Source of the DNA: Williamsia muralis
GTDB lineage: Bacteria; Actinomycetota; Actinomycetes; Mycobacteriales; Mycobacteriaceae
Assembly: GCF_002735905.1 (NCBI RefSeq)
Contig: NZ_PEBD01000004.1
Location: 1 to 64,000 of the forward strand
Direction: 5' to 3'
DNA length: 64,000 nucleotides
A program made the translations under genes and the position numbers. Positions 34,498 to 43,341 of the stretch are shown in pieces; positions within the stretch are counted from its first letter, which is position 1; every line of letters begins with the position of its first letter. A model generated the notes under the pieces. It saw nothing but the letters and a program-made list of their open reading frames with translations. It searched no databases and was not told the origin of the DNA.

Positions 34498-35640
34498 TCA
34501 TAGTGAGCGCGCGATGATTTCCTTCATGATCTCGTTGGTGCCGGCGTAGATCTTCTGAACCCGTCCGTCTGCCCACATGCGGCCGATGGGGTACTCGCTC
34601 ATGTACCCGTATCCACCGAAGAGTTGCATGCAGTCGTCGAGCACTGTCATCGCGCGGTCCGAAGTCCACCACTTGGCCATCGCCACCGTGGGGATGTCGA
34701 GGTTGCCGGCGAGGTGTTTGCAGATGCAGTCGTCGATGAAGACGCGGGCAATCGTTGTCTCTGTCGCGGCTTCGGCGAGTTTGAACTTGGTGTTCTGGAA
34801 CCCGAAAATAGGACGGCCGAACGCCGTCCGCTCTTTGGTGTAGGCCAGTGTCTGGGCGACGGCAGACTCCATCCCGGCGACCGACGCCACTGCGATGATC
34901 AACCGCTCCTGAGGTAGCTGCTGCATCAGTTGGACAAAGCCCAATCCTTCATCGGTCCCCAGGAGGTTCGCGGTCGGCACCCGGACGCTGTCGAAGAACA
35001 ACTCCGACGTGTCCTGTCCGCGTTGCCCGATCTTGTCCAGAATCCGGCCGCGGCGGAAACCCTGCCGGTCACCCTCGACGAGAATCAGTGAGATGCCGTC
35101 TGCGCCTTTGCTGGTGTCGGTCTTGGCCACCACGATGATGAGGTCGGCCTGCGATCCGTTTGTGATGAACGTCTTGGACCCGTCGATCACGTAGTCGTCT
35201 GCGTCGCGGATCGCTTTGGTCGAGATGTTCTGCAGATCGGAGCCCGTGCCGGGTTCTGTCATCGCGATGGCGCCGACAACCTCGCCCGTTGCCATCTTCG
35301 GCAACCAACGCTGCTTCTGCTCCTCGGATCCATATTCGAGTAGGTAGTGGGCGACGATCCCGTTGTGCAGGCTCACACCCCACGACGAATCACCCGCTCG
35401 CGCTTGCTCTTCGATCAACACCGCTTCGTGAGCGAATGTGCCGCCGCCGCCGCCGTACTCCTCTGGAATCGACATGCACAGCAGCCCCAACTCGCCGGCC
35501 TGGTTCCACAGTTCGCGATCCACATGGTGTTGCGACGTGTACTTCTCGGTGTTCGGAATGACGTGCTTGTCGAGGAACGACTTGATCAGTCCACGTAGGG
35601 CATCGAGATCAGGAGTCACCCAAGGTGAGGTATTCGTCAT
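34498..35640 (-). CDS. Acyl-CoA dehydrogenase, long-chain type
   Basis: About 380 residues from the ATG at 35640; in-frame starts at 35652 and further up lack ribosome-binding sites. Markers: LGLLCMSIPEEYGGGGGTF, IAMTEPGTGSDLQNI, KTFITNGSQADLIIV, SELFFDSVRVP and QLFGGYGYMSEYPIGR. The C-terminal site reads KIYAGTNEIM, with Ala where short-chain enzymes have the catalytic Glu, as in long-chain and isovaleryl types, which carry the base elsewhere. It is convergent with the oxidase gene and ends one base after it. Confidence 0.85.
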   Translation of the reverse strand: MTNTSPWVTPDLDALRGLIKSFLDKHVIPNTEKYTSQHHVDRELWNQAGELGLLCMSIPEEYGGGGGTFAHEAVLIEEQARAGDSSWGVSLHNGIVAHYLLEYGSEEQKQRWLPKMATGEVVGAIAMTEPGTGSDLQNISTKAIRDADDYVIDGSKTFITNGSQADLIIVVAKTDTSKGADGISLILVEGDRQGFRRGRILDKIGQRGQDTSELFFDSVRVPTANLLGTDEGLGFVQLMQQLPQERLIIAVASVAGMESAVAQTLAYTKERTAFGRPIFGFQNTKFKLAEAATETTIARVFIDDCICKHLAGNLDIPTVAMAKWWTSDRAMTVLDDCMQLFGGYGYMSEYPIGRMWADGRVQKIYAGTNEIMKEIIARSL

Positions 35641-35867
35641 GAGCACTTTCATCGGCGGTATGTTGTCATTCAACAGTGTAACAATGGTTGATGTAATCCT
35701 GACGCCGGTCGGTCCCGATCAGCGCTTCGAGAGGAGGCCAGGAGAAGGTTCGACGGTGTGCAGCAACCCGCGAAGGAACCGATTATCGGCGGGAACATCG
35801 GGGCCGCATCGGTGGTGCGGGAAGGCGTACTCGATTCGGCGTGCGCGCAGTGGGTACCCCTGGGCAC

Positions 35868-36410
35868 ATGTTGAAGAACACTGTGGTCGAGGGATTGGTC
35901 GCCGGCACCGTCGGAGGCGCCGTGATGACGTTCGGGGAAAAGCTCGAACAGAAACTGACCGGACGCCCGAGTTCGTACGTTCCGGCGCGGGTGCTCGAAC
36001 GGTTGACCGGGATGGGCGAGAAGCCCGGTCAGCAACCGGTGTGGGCGAACTGGGCGATGCATTACGGCCAGGCCGCGGCGCTGGGCGTTCTCCGGTCGGT
36101 GATGTCGGAGGTCGGTCTGCGTGGCCCGGTGGCGTCGGCGAAGTTCACCGTCGTTCGCCTGACCAACGACCAGATCTTGGAGAACGCGACCGGTGTCGGC
36201 GCCCCTCCGGAGACATGGCCGCGGTCAGAGATCGCGATCGACGTCCTTCACAAAGCCGTGTACGCCTTCACCACGGGAGTCATCACAGACGCCCTCGCAG
36301 CTCGGCGTGGGCCAGGCCCCGGCCAGCAGCATGCGGCTGTGCTCCCCGGTCGCCACCCAGGTGTCGGCCCGATCTCGCGCGAGCGGGCCAAACGTCGTCT
36401 CCTCGGCTGA
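35868..36410 (+). CDS. Hypothetical protein with N-terminal helix
   Basis: About 180 residues from the ATG at 35868. The start (VVEGLVAGTVGGAVMTFGEKLEQKL) is a glycine-rich membrane-like helix. A second hydrophobic part is HYGQAAALGVLRSVMSEVGL, and a third HKAVYAFTTGVITDAL. It resembles the small DUF1440/DUF6789-like membrane proteins in layout, but I cannot assign it. The C-terminus is rich in Gly, Pro and Arg. Confidence 0.55.
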   Translation: MLKNTVVEGLVAGTVGGAVMTFGEKLEQKLTGRPSSYVPARVLERLTGMGEKPGQQPVWANWAMHYGQAAALGVLRSVMSEVGLRGPVASAKFTVVRLTNDQILENATGVGAPPETWPRSEIAIDVLHKAVYAFTTGVITDALAARRGPGPGQQHAAVLPGRHPGVGPISRERAKRRLLG

Positions 36411-36509
36411 TCGTCGGACTCTCGGGCCCGATCGGACGGATGACGGTCTTCTTAAAGAATCCGTAAACTGTCAGCTGTCTGTAGTAGTCGTCGTGGAGGA
36501 GTGTGTCGA

Positions 36510-37757
36510 GTGGTCGAAAGCCATCGGGATCAAGGTGGTCTGATCAGTCGGCGCGGGCTGCTCATCGCCGGGGGAGGTGCGCTGGCGGCTGTGGTGGCCG
36601 CGTGCTCGACGGACGGCGGATCTTCCCCACAGAAAAAGTCCGCATCGGCGCCTCCTCCAGAGGCCGTGGTGACCTTCGAACCGGCCGCGGGTGCGGCGAA
36701 CTTCGATCCGCTGGGTCCGGTGTTGGTCTCGGTGACCCAAGGAACTCTGGTCGATGTGGTGATGACGAACAACGAGGGCCGCGTCGTCCCGGGAGTGATG
36801 ACACCCGATCGGACCGCCTGGAAACCCGAGACGCCGCTCGGGTACACCAAAACGTATGCACTGCAGGTGACTACGCGTGACGACGCGGGCCGCACCCGTA
36901 CTCATTCGAGCTCGTTCAGCACCCTTGCGCCGAACAATCTGACCATGCCGTCCTTTGTCACCACCGGTGGTAATGCGCTGGTCGACGGGGCCACGTTCGG
37001 AATCGGGATCGTGACGGTGGTGCACTTCGACGAACCTGTGCCCGACCGGGCTGCCGCTCAACGGTGCCTGTCGATCCAGACCGAGCCCGCCGTGGAAGGC
37101 CAGTGGAGCTGGCTCGACGATCAGAACGTGCATTGGCGCCCTCGTGAGTATTTCGCGCCGGGTACGCGGGTCACGGCCCGCGCTGACGTGTACGGCATCG
37201 ACCTCGGAAACGGGCTCTACGGCCAGGACAACGCCGCCTGCTCATTCACGATCGGCGACTCCCACGTGTCCATCGCCGACGACACCACCAAGCAAGTCAG
37301 CGTGTACGTCAACGGGCAACTCGCACGCACGATGCCCACCTCGATGGGCCGCGGCGGCACCGAAACCGTCAACGGCAAAACCATTCATTTCTGGACCCAG
37401 TCAGGCGTCTATACCGTTCTCAGCAAGGCCAACCCGGTGGTCATGGACTCCTCGACCTACGGCCTTCCGGTCAACTCCCGGCTCGGCTACCGCGAGACCA
37501 TCTACTACGCCACCCGCATCAGCAACGACGGGATCTACCTGCACCAGCTCGAGGACACAATCGCCCAACAGGGCAACACGAACATGTCGTCGGGCTGTCT
37601 GAACCTGAACCCGGACAACGCCAGGTGGTTCTACGACCTGTCGGTGACGGGAGATGTTGTCGAGGTGCGCAACACCGGCGGGCCGCCGTTGGAACAGTGG
37701 CAGAACGGTGACTGGAGCATTCCCTGGGAGCAGTGGGTGGCCGGCAGCGCGTTGTAG
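36510..37757 (+). CDS. L,D-transpeptidase lipoprotein with altered catalytic motif
   Basis: About 415 residues; the GTG at 36510 follows GGAGGAG. A twin-arginine motif (SRRGLLIAGGG) leads to a lipobox with Cys32. Two Ig-like domains (about 45-260) precede the YkuD catalytic domain. The end (NPDNARWFYDLSVTGDVVEV, then WSIPWEQW) matches LdtMt2/LprQ. It should make 3-3 crosslinks in peptidoglycan. But the active site is YLHQ and SSGC, where the family usually has IHS and SHGC: the nucleophile Cys is present, and the His before Gly-Cys is Ser. Activity may be changed. Confidence 0.85.
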   Translation: MVESHRDQGGLISRRGLLIAGGGALAAVVAACSTDGGSSPQKKSASAPPPEAVVTFEPAAGAANFDPLGPVLVSVTQGTLVDVVMTNNEGRVVPGVMTPDRTAWKPETPLGYTKTYALQVTTRDDAGRTRTHSSSFSTLAPNNLTMPSFVTTGGNALVDGATFGIGIVTVVHFDEPVPDRAAAQRCLSIQTEPAVEGQWSWLDDQNVHWRPREYFAPGTRVTARADVYGIDLGNGLYGQDNAACSFTIGDSHVSIADDTTKQVSVYVNGQLARTMPTSMGRGGTETVNGKTIHFWTQSGVYTVLSKANPVVMDSSTYGLPVNSRLGYRETIYYATRISNDGIYLHQLEDTIAQQGNTNMSSGCLNLNPDNARWFYDLSVTGDVVEVRNTGGPPLEQWQNGDWSIPWEQWVAGSAL

Positions 37758-37856
37758 TTCTCATCAGGCCACGACTGCAACTGCTGTTCCTGGCAACTTG
37801 CCTGCGCGGCAACGCCTTTCTTGTGCAAAACGGACGAGGAGCAGGAAGGGTGATCG

Positions 37857-38291
37857 TCAGCCCGAATGTGATTGCGCGGGTCTGTTACCCAAGGTTTCGA
37901 TGACGTCGGCCACGGTCGCAACAGCGGCGTCGGACAGTCCGACCAGGCCGATCAAGATCTCACGGACTGCGGCGTCGGCGGTAGGAGTCAGGGCCTCCTG
38001 AACAATTCGCTCTCCGGCTACACCAGAGATTCGGCGTGAGCCCGGGGCCTCGAGGAAGTAGCGAATATCGACGTCCAGTCCGCCGGCGATTGCCTCGACG
38101 TCGGAAAAGGTGGGGTCGAGACCGTTTTGAAGTTGCTGCACACGCAACTTGGACAGTGCGAAGCCTCTCGCGTTCGCTCGTGCGGCCAATTCGGTACCCG
38201 TCATCGGTTCACCGTCCTGCCCGGGTATCGAATCGAGCAGAGTGCGAAGCCTTTTGGGAAACGGGCTGGGTTCGTCGGGATTCCTCCGCAT
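37857..38291 (-). CDS. XRE-family regulator, EspR-like layout
   Basis: About 144 residues from the ATG at 38291, with GAAAGGTG upstream. The N-terminal helix-turn-helix (PFPKRLRTLLDSI, MTGTELAARANARGFALSKLRVQQLQNG) and the following VEAIAGGLDVDIRYFLE are laid out as in mycobacterial EspR. The C-terminal part (AAVREILIGLVGLSDAAVATVADVIETL) is a helical dimerisation segment. EspR-like proteins bind many sites and act as nucleoid regulators. Target not visible. Confidence 0.8.
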   Translation of the reverse strand: MRRNPDEPSPFPKRLRTLLDSIPGQDGEPMTGTELAARANARGFALSKLRVQQLQNGLDPTFSDVEAIAGGLDVDIRYFLEAPGSRRISGVAGERIVQEALTPTADAAVREILIGLVGLSDAAVATVADVIETLGNRPAQSHSG

Positions 38292-38408
38292 CGAGCACCT
38301 TTCTTCTGGGGCTTCGAAAGTTAGTCGGTTCACGCAGGGGTAAGCGCACGGCGAATTATCAGTGATCTGCGTCACATGGATACGCGCCGCCTACGCCCAG
38401 AATCCGTC

Positions 38409-38437
38409 TTGATCCTGCACGGCGGATTGCGTATGTT
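38409..38437 (+). promoter_or_regulatory. Promoter of the 38552 gene
   Basis: -35 TTGATC (38409-38414), 17-base spacer, -10 TATGTT (38432-38437). The message would have a leader of about 105 bases, ending in AGGAGG. Confidence 0.5.
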
Positions 38438-38551
38438 ACATTTTCGCCGCTGCGCCTGAGGCGTATCGAGGGGATGGCCGGCACGGTGGCCGGTGAGCAT
38501 CAGCAAACGTGACGACTTCGCCGTGATGATCCGTGGCCATAGGAGGCAATG

Positions 38552-38911
38552 ATGAATGCGCTTGTCGTTTCCGATACGCGTTCGGTCTATACAACGCTGG
38601 GCTCGCTGCGGTCAGAGGGTGATGTCGGACGGCTGCTCGGCGGCCCCGTCCGGGCTTTTGGACTGGAGTTGTTGGACAATCACCTGGATATGTGGGTTCC
38701 GATCGAACCTGATGTCTATCAACGAAATCCGGCGTTCAACGCGATCGCCTCGGTGATGCTCGTGCGTTGCCACGGGGCCCACGTACCCATCTTTGGTGCA
38801 GTCGCCGTCACGGCCCGTACATCCTCTGGTGCGCTGGCGCCTCTCACGCAAACCCACCACCAGTGCCTGGCTCAGTCGATCAACGAGGTGGTCGTCGCCG
38901 TCGAGGGCTGA
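38552..38911 (+). CDS. DUF3846-like hypothetical protein
   Basis: About 119 residues. AGGAGG at 38541-38546 favours the ATG at 38552 over that at 38549. The central part (GPVRAFGLELLDNHLDMWVP, then NPAFNAIASVML and HGAHVPIFGAVAVTA) follows the pattern I associate with DUF3846: a beta-rich fold ending in GDVVVVG-like strands. Many DUF3846 genes lie on phages or plasmids, but nothing around this one is phage-like. Function unknown. Confidence 0.6.
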   Translation: MNALVVSDTRSVYTTLGSLRSEGDVGRLLGGPVRAFGLELLDNHLDMWVPIEPDVYQRNPAFNAIASVMLVRCHGAHVPIFGAVAVTARTSSGALAPLTQTHHQCLAQSINEVVVAVEG

Positions 38912-38930
38912 ACGGTGCCGCGGCCACTGC

Positions 38931-39404
38931 TCAGCTGAGCCATTCGCGTGAGTACACGTCTTGCCAGCGCACGTGGATTGCGCGGCAAGCCTGTGCAGTG
39001 ACCTTGGCACCCAAGGTGCGCACGAGCACGTCCTCGACTGCATCGCGAACGTGATCTGACATGACGGGCAGATCATCTCGATACCGCGCGATCAATCCGA
39101 TTCGGACAGCATGTATCTGGTCACCGGCACCGTCGAGTGAAGCGAACACCACCAGGCGACCGAGTCCGGTTCTGATCTGCGTCGCCAGTAATTGTTTGAC
39201 AACGCGGTCGCTGATCCAGACCCCGGGCATATCCGTTGCCAGTGCACGAGCGGGTCGACGAACCCGATTGAGACTGGACGAGATTCGGGCCACGAGACGC
39301 GACACATCGCTGTCGGTGTCATCGAGACGGTGGCTGGCCTCGACCAACCACGCATCGGTCGGATCGAGATCGTCGTCATGGTCGTCGTAGACGTCATCAC
39401 TCAT
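38931..39404 (-). CDS. Asp23-like protein coupled to ECF sigma gene
   Basis: 157 residues, start overlapping the sigma gene stop (ATGA). The first 30 residues are acidic (DDVYDDHDDDLDPTDAW). The rest (about 65-155; WISDRVVKQLLATQI, AVRIGLIARYRDDLPVMSDHVRDA, LGAKVTAQACRAIHVRWQDVY) follows the Asp23/Gls24 pattern in order and spacing, though weakly. Its tight link to the sigma factor and its acidic tail make a role as a sigma partner or sensor plausible (inference). No membrane helix. Confidence 0.55.
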   Translation of the reverse strand: MSDDVYDDHDDDLDPTDAWLVEASHRLDDTDSDVSRLVARISSSLNRVRRPARALATDMPGVWISDRVVKQLLATQIRTGLGRLVVFASLDGAGDQIHAVRIGLIARYRDDLPVMSDHVRDAVEDVLVRTLGAKVTAQACRAIHVRWQDVYSREWLS

Positions 39405-40090
39405 GAAGACGCTCCATTGGAGTCCGGCTCCGACGTGTGCTCGGTGCTGCCGGGGCGCCAGGGCGCCAGGCGTGTGGCCAGATACCGCCGGCTGCGTTGA
39501 AGGTGGCCGCGCGCGGAGCCTGTGCTGATCTGGAGAACGCGGGCGATCTCTGCCAACGACAGTCCCTCGACCTCACGTAACCACCATGTGGATCGTGACG
39601 TCGGCGGAAGAGCGTCCAGTTCGGTGCGCAGCGCCTCGAGCAGAGAGGTGCCCATGGCGACTTCAGCGGGCAGTGGCTCTGGTGATTCGAGATCGACGAA
39701 TCGTGCTTCGTCGGTCGGGACATCACGCTTCTTCCGCAGTGAGTCGGCCAGACGACGATAGGCGATGGTGAACATCCAGGTTCGGAACGAGCTGCGAAAG
39801 TCAAAGTCGGGAAGCCCTTTCCAGACACTGAGCAGGGTTTCCTGCGCGAGGTCTTCAGCGCTGACGGGATCGGCCATCCGCTGCAGATATCGCAGCAATA
39901 TGGGAGACACCCTTGCGATGAGAACACCGAACGCCTCCTGGTCCCCTACCGCTGCTGCTCCGGCGAGTTCGTCATCGGATAGCTCGGTCAGCGATAGCCG
40001 ACCACCCATCCGATGCGTGTCTGCCGACCGATCATCGGGCGACTCGTCGGCCGGACCCGCGTCAGGCTTCTCGTGGTCGCGTTCGGTCAT
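39401..40090 (-). CDS. ECF RNA polymerase sigma factor
   Basis: 229 residues. Region 2 contains DQEAFGVLIARVSPILLRYLQRM and AEDLAQETLLSVWKGLPDF, with RTWMFTIAYRRLAD; region 4 contains DALPPTSRSTWWLREVEGLSLAEIARVLQIS and SARGHLQRSRRYL. The N-terminal 45 residues are an acidic extension, longer than usual. There is no typical zinc anti-sigma gene nearby; the coupled 38931 gene may take that place. Divergent from the Asp23 operon, which is its probable target (inference). Confidence 0.85.
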   Translation of the reverse strand: MTERDHEKPDAGPADESPDDRSADTHRMGGRLSLTELSDDELAGAAAVGDQEAFGVLIARVSPILLRYLQRMADPVSAEDLAQETLLSVWKGLPDFDFRSSFRTWMFTIAYRRLADSLRKKRDVPTDEARFVDLESPEPLPAEVAMGTSLLEALRTELDALPPTSRSTWWLREVEGLSLAEIARVLQISTGSARGHLQRSRRYLATRLAPWRPGSTEHTSEPDSNGASS

Positions 40091-40692
40091 GCGCGCGCCT
40101 TTTTACACGCTGCACGAATACTTCCGTTGTCAGGACGGTTCACCAAGGTTACCCAATGACGTCGTAGTTCCTTGTCCACATGGCGAGGGAGGTGCTTGGC
40201 TGGCCGTCGGGCAATCTGGCCGGGCGGCCCGAGTCGAATGTCCCTGATGAACCGTTGACATGAACGTCAGCTACTCCTTTGCCCCCGGCCGCGCTTCGGT
40301 GAAGCGGGCCGACACCCGAGGGCAGCGTTGATCGGTGTCGAACCGACTGAGTTCTCGGCCGGTCATCGAACGCTGCCTACTATTGACTCACCCCGATCGA
40401 CCGGCCGATGCAACTCCACCGCTGACCAACGATCGACAGGTCAGTCCATCCGGTGGCAGTCCACCCGAGGCAGTCTTTTCGCGAATGATCCCCAATCCCA
40501 GCGCGAAGCATAGCAATGCTCAATTGCTTGTCGAGATGGCCGTCCGTGCGGCGAGGTGGACGTGGTCCTGTGACGTAGATCGCTTGACGTCGTGCGTGCC
40601 GTTTCACTTTGCCCGCGGGACTAACTCGGTGAAGGGCCAACGTCCAGCGAGTTCCGGGGACGAGCCGAAGAAATGGGCACAAGGAGTTGCTG
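40091..40692. other. Divergent control region, sigma/Asp23 operons
   Basis: About 600 bases with no convincing gene; the short open frames lack ribosome-binding sites and have poor codon use. It must hold promoters for the sigma gene (leftward; AAAAAGG before its ATG) and the Asp23 operon (rightward; AAGGAG at 40681-40686). I could not fix -35/-10 boxes. Confidence 0.5.
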
Positions 40693-41154
40693 ATGTCTGA
40701 CACGACGACCACACCTGCACACGACACAAGCGCACAGGGCGCAGCCAGTGGTGGCAAGAGTGTGGTTCCCACGAGTGGTGATCGAGGCCGCACGGCAATC
40801 TCCCAAACCGTGGTCGCGAAGATCGCAGGAATCGCTGCCCGCGAGATCAGTGGGGTCAGCGACCTGGGCGGAAGTGCGGAGCGAGTGGTCGGACGCGTCC
40901 GTGACGTCTTGCCGGGCACCTCGACGGCGTCGACCCAGGGGATCGAGGTCGAGGTCGGTGAGCGGCAAGCAGCCGTCGACGTGGGCATCGTGGCCGACTA
41001 CGGAGTGGCAATTCACCAGCTGGCTGCCGCAATCCGTCGCAATGTGGTCAATGCGATCGAGCAGATGACAGGACTCGAAGTGACGGAGGTCAACGTCACC
41101 GTTCACGACATCGCAGTGGACGACGACGCCTCTGACAACCCACGAGTGCAGTGA
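40693..41154 (+). CDS. Asp23/Gls24 family envelope stress protein
   Basis: About 153 residues; the ATG at 40693 follows AAGGAG. After a Thr/Ser/Gly-rich tail of about 30 residues comes the Asp23 domain: AISQTVVAKIAGIAAREISGVSDLGG, then IEVEVGERQAAVDVGIVADYGVAIHQLAAAIRRNV (landmarks at about residues 80-115) and a final TGLEVTEVNVTVHDIAV. Asp23 proteins form membrane-attached assemblies in the cell-envelope stress response of Gram-positives. First gene of a seven-gene operon. Confidence 0.9.
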   Translation: MSDTTTTPAHDTSAQGAASGGKSVVPTSGDRGRTAISQTVVAKIAGIAAREISGVSDLGGSAERVVGRVRDVLPGTSTASTQGIEVEVGERQAAVDVGIVADYGVAIHQLAAAIRRNVVNAIEQMTGLEVTEVNVTVHDIAVDDDASDNPRVQ

Positions 41155-41492
41155 TGCAGAGCAGCCAGAGGTCCTCCGCGTCAGGGAGATTGGGTGTGGA
41201 GGCCCGGCAGGTCGCCGATGCGGTGTGTGAGATCGACGGCGTCGCCGGCCTCTATGGCGGCGTGTTCGGCGAGATCGCAACCTACCTGCCGGGAACTCGA
41301 ATCAACGGAGTAGCCCTGTCCGACGCGCGCGGTGAGGTGCACATCGTCGCCACGGCAGGTTCGGACTTGCTGGCCGTCGGCGCCCGTGCGCGCGACATCG
41401 CCGAATCGATCACCGGCAAACCGGTTTTGGTCACGATCGACGACATCACCACCAGAGATGGCACTGTTGCCCACCGAAACGAGCTCACATGA
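41154..41492 (+). CDS. Asp23-related small protein
   Basis: About 112 residues, ATG sharing a base with the Asp23 stop. VEARQVADAVCEIDGVAGLYGG, then FGEIATYLPGTRINGVAL, then ESITGKPVLVTIDDIT give the alternating pattern of an Asp23-type domain with the ATYLPGxRxxGV loop seen in actinobacterial members. No membrane helix. Likely part of the Asp23 assembly. Confidence 0.7.
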   Translation: MQSSQRSSASGRLGVEARQVADAVCEIDGVAGLYGGVFGEIATYLPGTRINGVALSDARGEVHIVATAGSDLLAVGARARDIAESITGKPVLVTIDDITTRDGTVAHRNELT

Positions 41493-41671
41493 GCACCAAC
41501 GCCGGCATCGGTTTGCTGGCCGGACTGCTGCTGGCGATCGCGGCGGTCACCGGTGGATTCGGCGGCTTCGTGATCGGTGTACTCCTGGGTGGAATCGGAC
41601 TTGCTCTCGGACTGCAACGAGACGGGGTCATCGACCTGAGTGCGCTCGTGCGGAGACGCGATCGTGACTGA
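41489..41671 (+). CDS. Small two-helix membrane protein (DUF2273-like)
   Basis: 60 residues; starts inside the preceding stop (ATGA). Nearly all of residues 6-45 is hydrophobic and glycine-rich (IGLLAGLLLAIAAVTGGFGG, FVIGVLLGGIGLALGLQRDG), forming two helices. A gene of this type is usual between Asp23 genes and AmaP-like genes. Probable membrane anchor for the complex. Confidence 0.8.
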   Translation: MSTNAGIGLLAGLLLAIAAVTGGFGGFVIGVLLGGIGLALGLQRDGVIDLSALVRRRDRD

Positions 41672-42119
41672 TTCAGCCGACGCGACCGCTCGCGCGGACC
41701 GTGGCACCCTCGTCATCGCCGACCGGGTGGCCGCGAAAATTGCTACACGCGCGGCACTCTCGGTTGATGCTGTGGTGCGACACCACAGCGGACTGGGTGC
41801 AGTCGTCGGTGCGACCTACCCGCAGGTGCGAGTTGACATGGCGCCGAGCGCCGGTCCGCAGTTGATGGTGATTGTGGCTCTGCGCTGGCCGAGCGCAGTC
41901 GCCGAAGTCTGCAGGCAGGTCCGTCGGCAGGTGGCGCACGACATGAACCGCCTGACGGGCCTGGCTCCGTCGCGAGTCGATGTGTCTGTGGCGCAGATGA
42001 TATCGAGTTCGGACCGCCATGGCGGACACGGCATTGCAGGTCGGTCGCATGCCAGGCTGGTGGAGCTACCCACCGCTGAAGGAGAACGCGAGTACAGGGG
42101 AGTGGGTGAGCAGGCTTGA
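41664..42119 (+). CDS. Second Asp23/Gls24-like protein
   Basis: About 151 residues from a GTG overlapping the preceding gene by eight bases. LVIADRVAAKIATRAAL, AYPQVRVDM-like PQVRVDMAPSAGPQLMVIVAL, and MNRLTGLAPSRVDVSVAQM are in Asp23 order. It differs from the first copy by a longer C-terminal tail (HGGHGIAGRSHARLVEL). A paralogous subunit of the same assembly is likely. Confidence 0.8.
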   Translation: MTDSADATARADRGTLVIADRVAAKIATRAALSVDAVVRHHSGLGAVVGATYPQVRVDMAPSAGPQLMVIVALRWPSAVAEVCRQVRRQVAHDMNRLTGLAPSRVDVSVAQMISSSDRHGGHGIAGRSHARLVELPTAEGEREYRGVGEQA

Positions 42120-42730
42120 GTGCGCGACATCGTTCCGCAACAGCTGATGCACCTGACCGTGTAGATGTTGCGCCAGAACAATTCACGAGCCCTCGCCCGG
42201 CAAGAGTGCCGCCACCGAGTGGAGCGCCCGCGGCGGCCAGGACGGGGGCAGTTTTCGGAGTGATCATGCTCGCTGTCGCCGCGATCGCCACACACGATCT
42301 ACTGATCGAGATCGGATGGGTCAGGGGACAACAGTGGAGTCACTCCGCCGCACGATGGGTGGCGGAAAGCTCGTGGCAACAATGGATGTGGCCGGCTTCG
42401 GCCGCCGCCGTAGCCGTCGGGTTGGGCTGCTTGTGGCAGTCGCTTCGCCCTCGCCGGCGACAGTACGTTCAGCTCGCCGGGCATGAAGCGCTGTGGACCC
42501 GGCGAAGCGACATCGCGAGGCGATGCACCAGCGCGGTGACCGCACTCCCTGGCGTCGTACACGCCGAAACCGTCGTCGGTCGGCGCCGGGTGAAGGTCAC
42601 GGTCGACGCCTCCGGCGTTCACGACACCGTACGCACCGCAGTTGACGAGGTGTTGTCCGCAATCGACTTACCTTTGCGCGCCAACATCAAAACCTCGGTT
42701 CCCCGTGTGGCAGAGGGTGGTCGGCGATGA
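42116..42730 (+). CDS. DUF6286 membrane protein
   Basis: 204 residues from a TTG start overlapping the preceding TGA. Two membrane helices (about 44-65 and 91-108; GAVFGVIMLAVAAIATHDLL and AAAVAVGLGCLW) flank an extracellular loop with SSWQQWMWP. The C-terminal 90 residues form a small soluble domain (ALPGVVHAETVVGRRRVKVTVDA) of the DUF6286 type. In this operon it probably anchors the Asp23-like proteins. Confidence 0.75.
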   Translation: MSARHRSATADAPDRVDVAPEQFTSPRPARVPPPSGAPAAARTGAVFGVIMLAVAAIATHDLLIEIGWVRGQQWSHSAARWVAESSWQQWMWPASAAAVAVGLGCLWQSLRPRRRQYVQLAGHEALWTRRSDIARRCTSAVTALPGVVHAETVVGRRRVKVTVDASGVHDTVRTAVDEVLSAIDLPLRANIKTSVPRVAEGGRR

Positions 42731-43341
42731 ACCACGGACCGGCGGCGGGGCACCGTTTCACGGTTGGGCTGATCGGCGCACTGTTGGTGGCAGCGGGTGT
42801 TGCGGCAATCGGGTGGAGACTCGGGGTCGACTCGATTCGCCAACTGGTGAACAGGATCGACTTCGATGCGCCGCAACGGGCAGCAGACGGTCGTTGGTGG
42901 CCCGCAGTGCTGGCCGCTGTCGCAATCATCGCGCTTTTCTGGGGAACGTCACTGGTCTTGACCGCACTCAGAACCGGGAAGATCGACGACATACAGCTGA
43001 CGGGAAGCGATTCCGGCGGGTCTTTGACAATTCCACCGAAGCTGTTGGCTTCGTCGGTGGCAGACGACCTGCGCGGGCACCGCATGTTCGACCGAGTGAA
43101 AGCGGTTGCCACCGACGATCGTGGACGCAAGCTGGTACGGATCACCGTAACCGCGCAGCCACATCACACCTACGACGAAATCTCTGCGGTGGTGGAGGAC
43201 AGCGTTGAGCTGATCCGGACCGCGGTTGATGGCGCAGACCTGCGTGTTCAGGCACTGCTGCACATGGAGAACAACGCTGACAACCGCCGACCTGGCGACC
43301 GGCGTTTCTATGAAGAAGGAGAAACCAGTGGGAATCGATGA
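42727..43341 (+). CDS. AmaP-like membrane anchor protein
   Basis: 204 residues, start overlapping the preceding gene (ATGA). Two membrane helices (about 13-35 and 60-80) with IRQLVNRIDF between, then a cytoplasmic domain (GGSLTIPPKLLASSVADDL, ATDDRGRKLVRITVTAQP). AmaP anchors Asp23 to the membrane in firmicutes; this is the likely counterpart. Confidence 0.75.
   Translation: MNHGPAAGHRFTVGLIGALLVAAGVAAIGWRLGVDSIRQLVNRIDFDAPQRAADGRWWPAVLAAVAIIALFWGTSLVLTALRTGKIDDIQLTGSDSGGSLTIPPKLLASSVADDLRGHRMFDRVKAVATDDRGRKLVRITVTAQPHHTYDEISAVVEDSVELIRTAVDGADLRVQALLHMENNADNRRPGDRRFYEEGETSGNR

Noticed and set aside
36471-37133. Minus-strand frame opposite the L,D-transpeptidase gene
   Set aside because: Shadow of a well-supported lipoprotein gene.
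40261-40329. Tiny plus-strand open frame in the sigma/Asp23 gap
   Set aside because: No ribosome-binding site and no recognisable composition.
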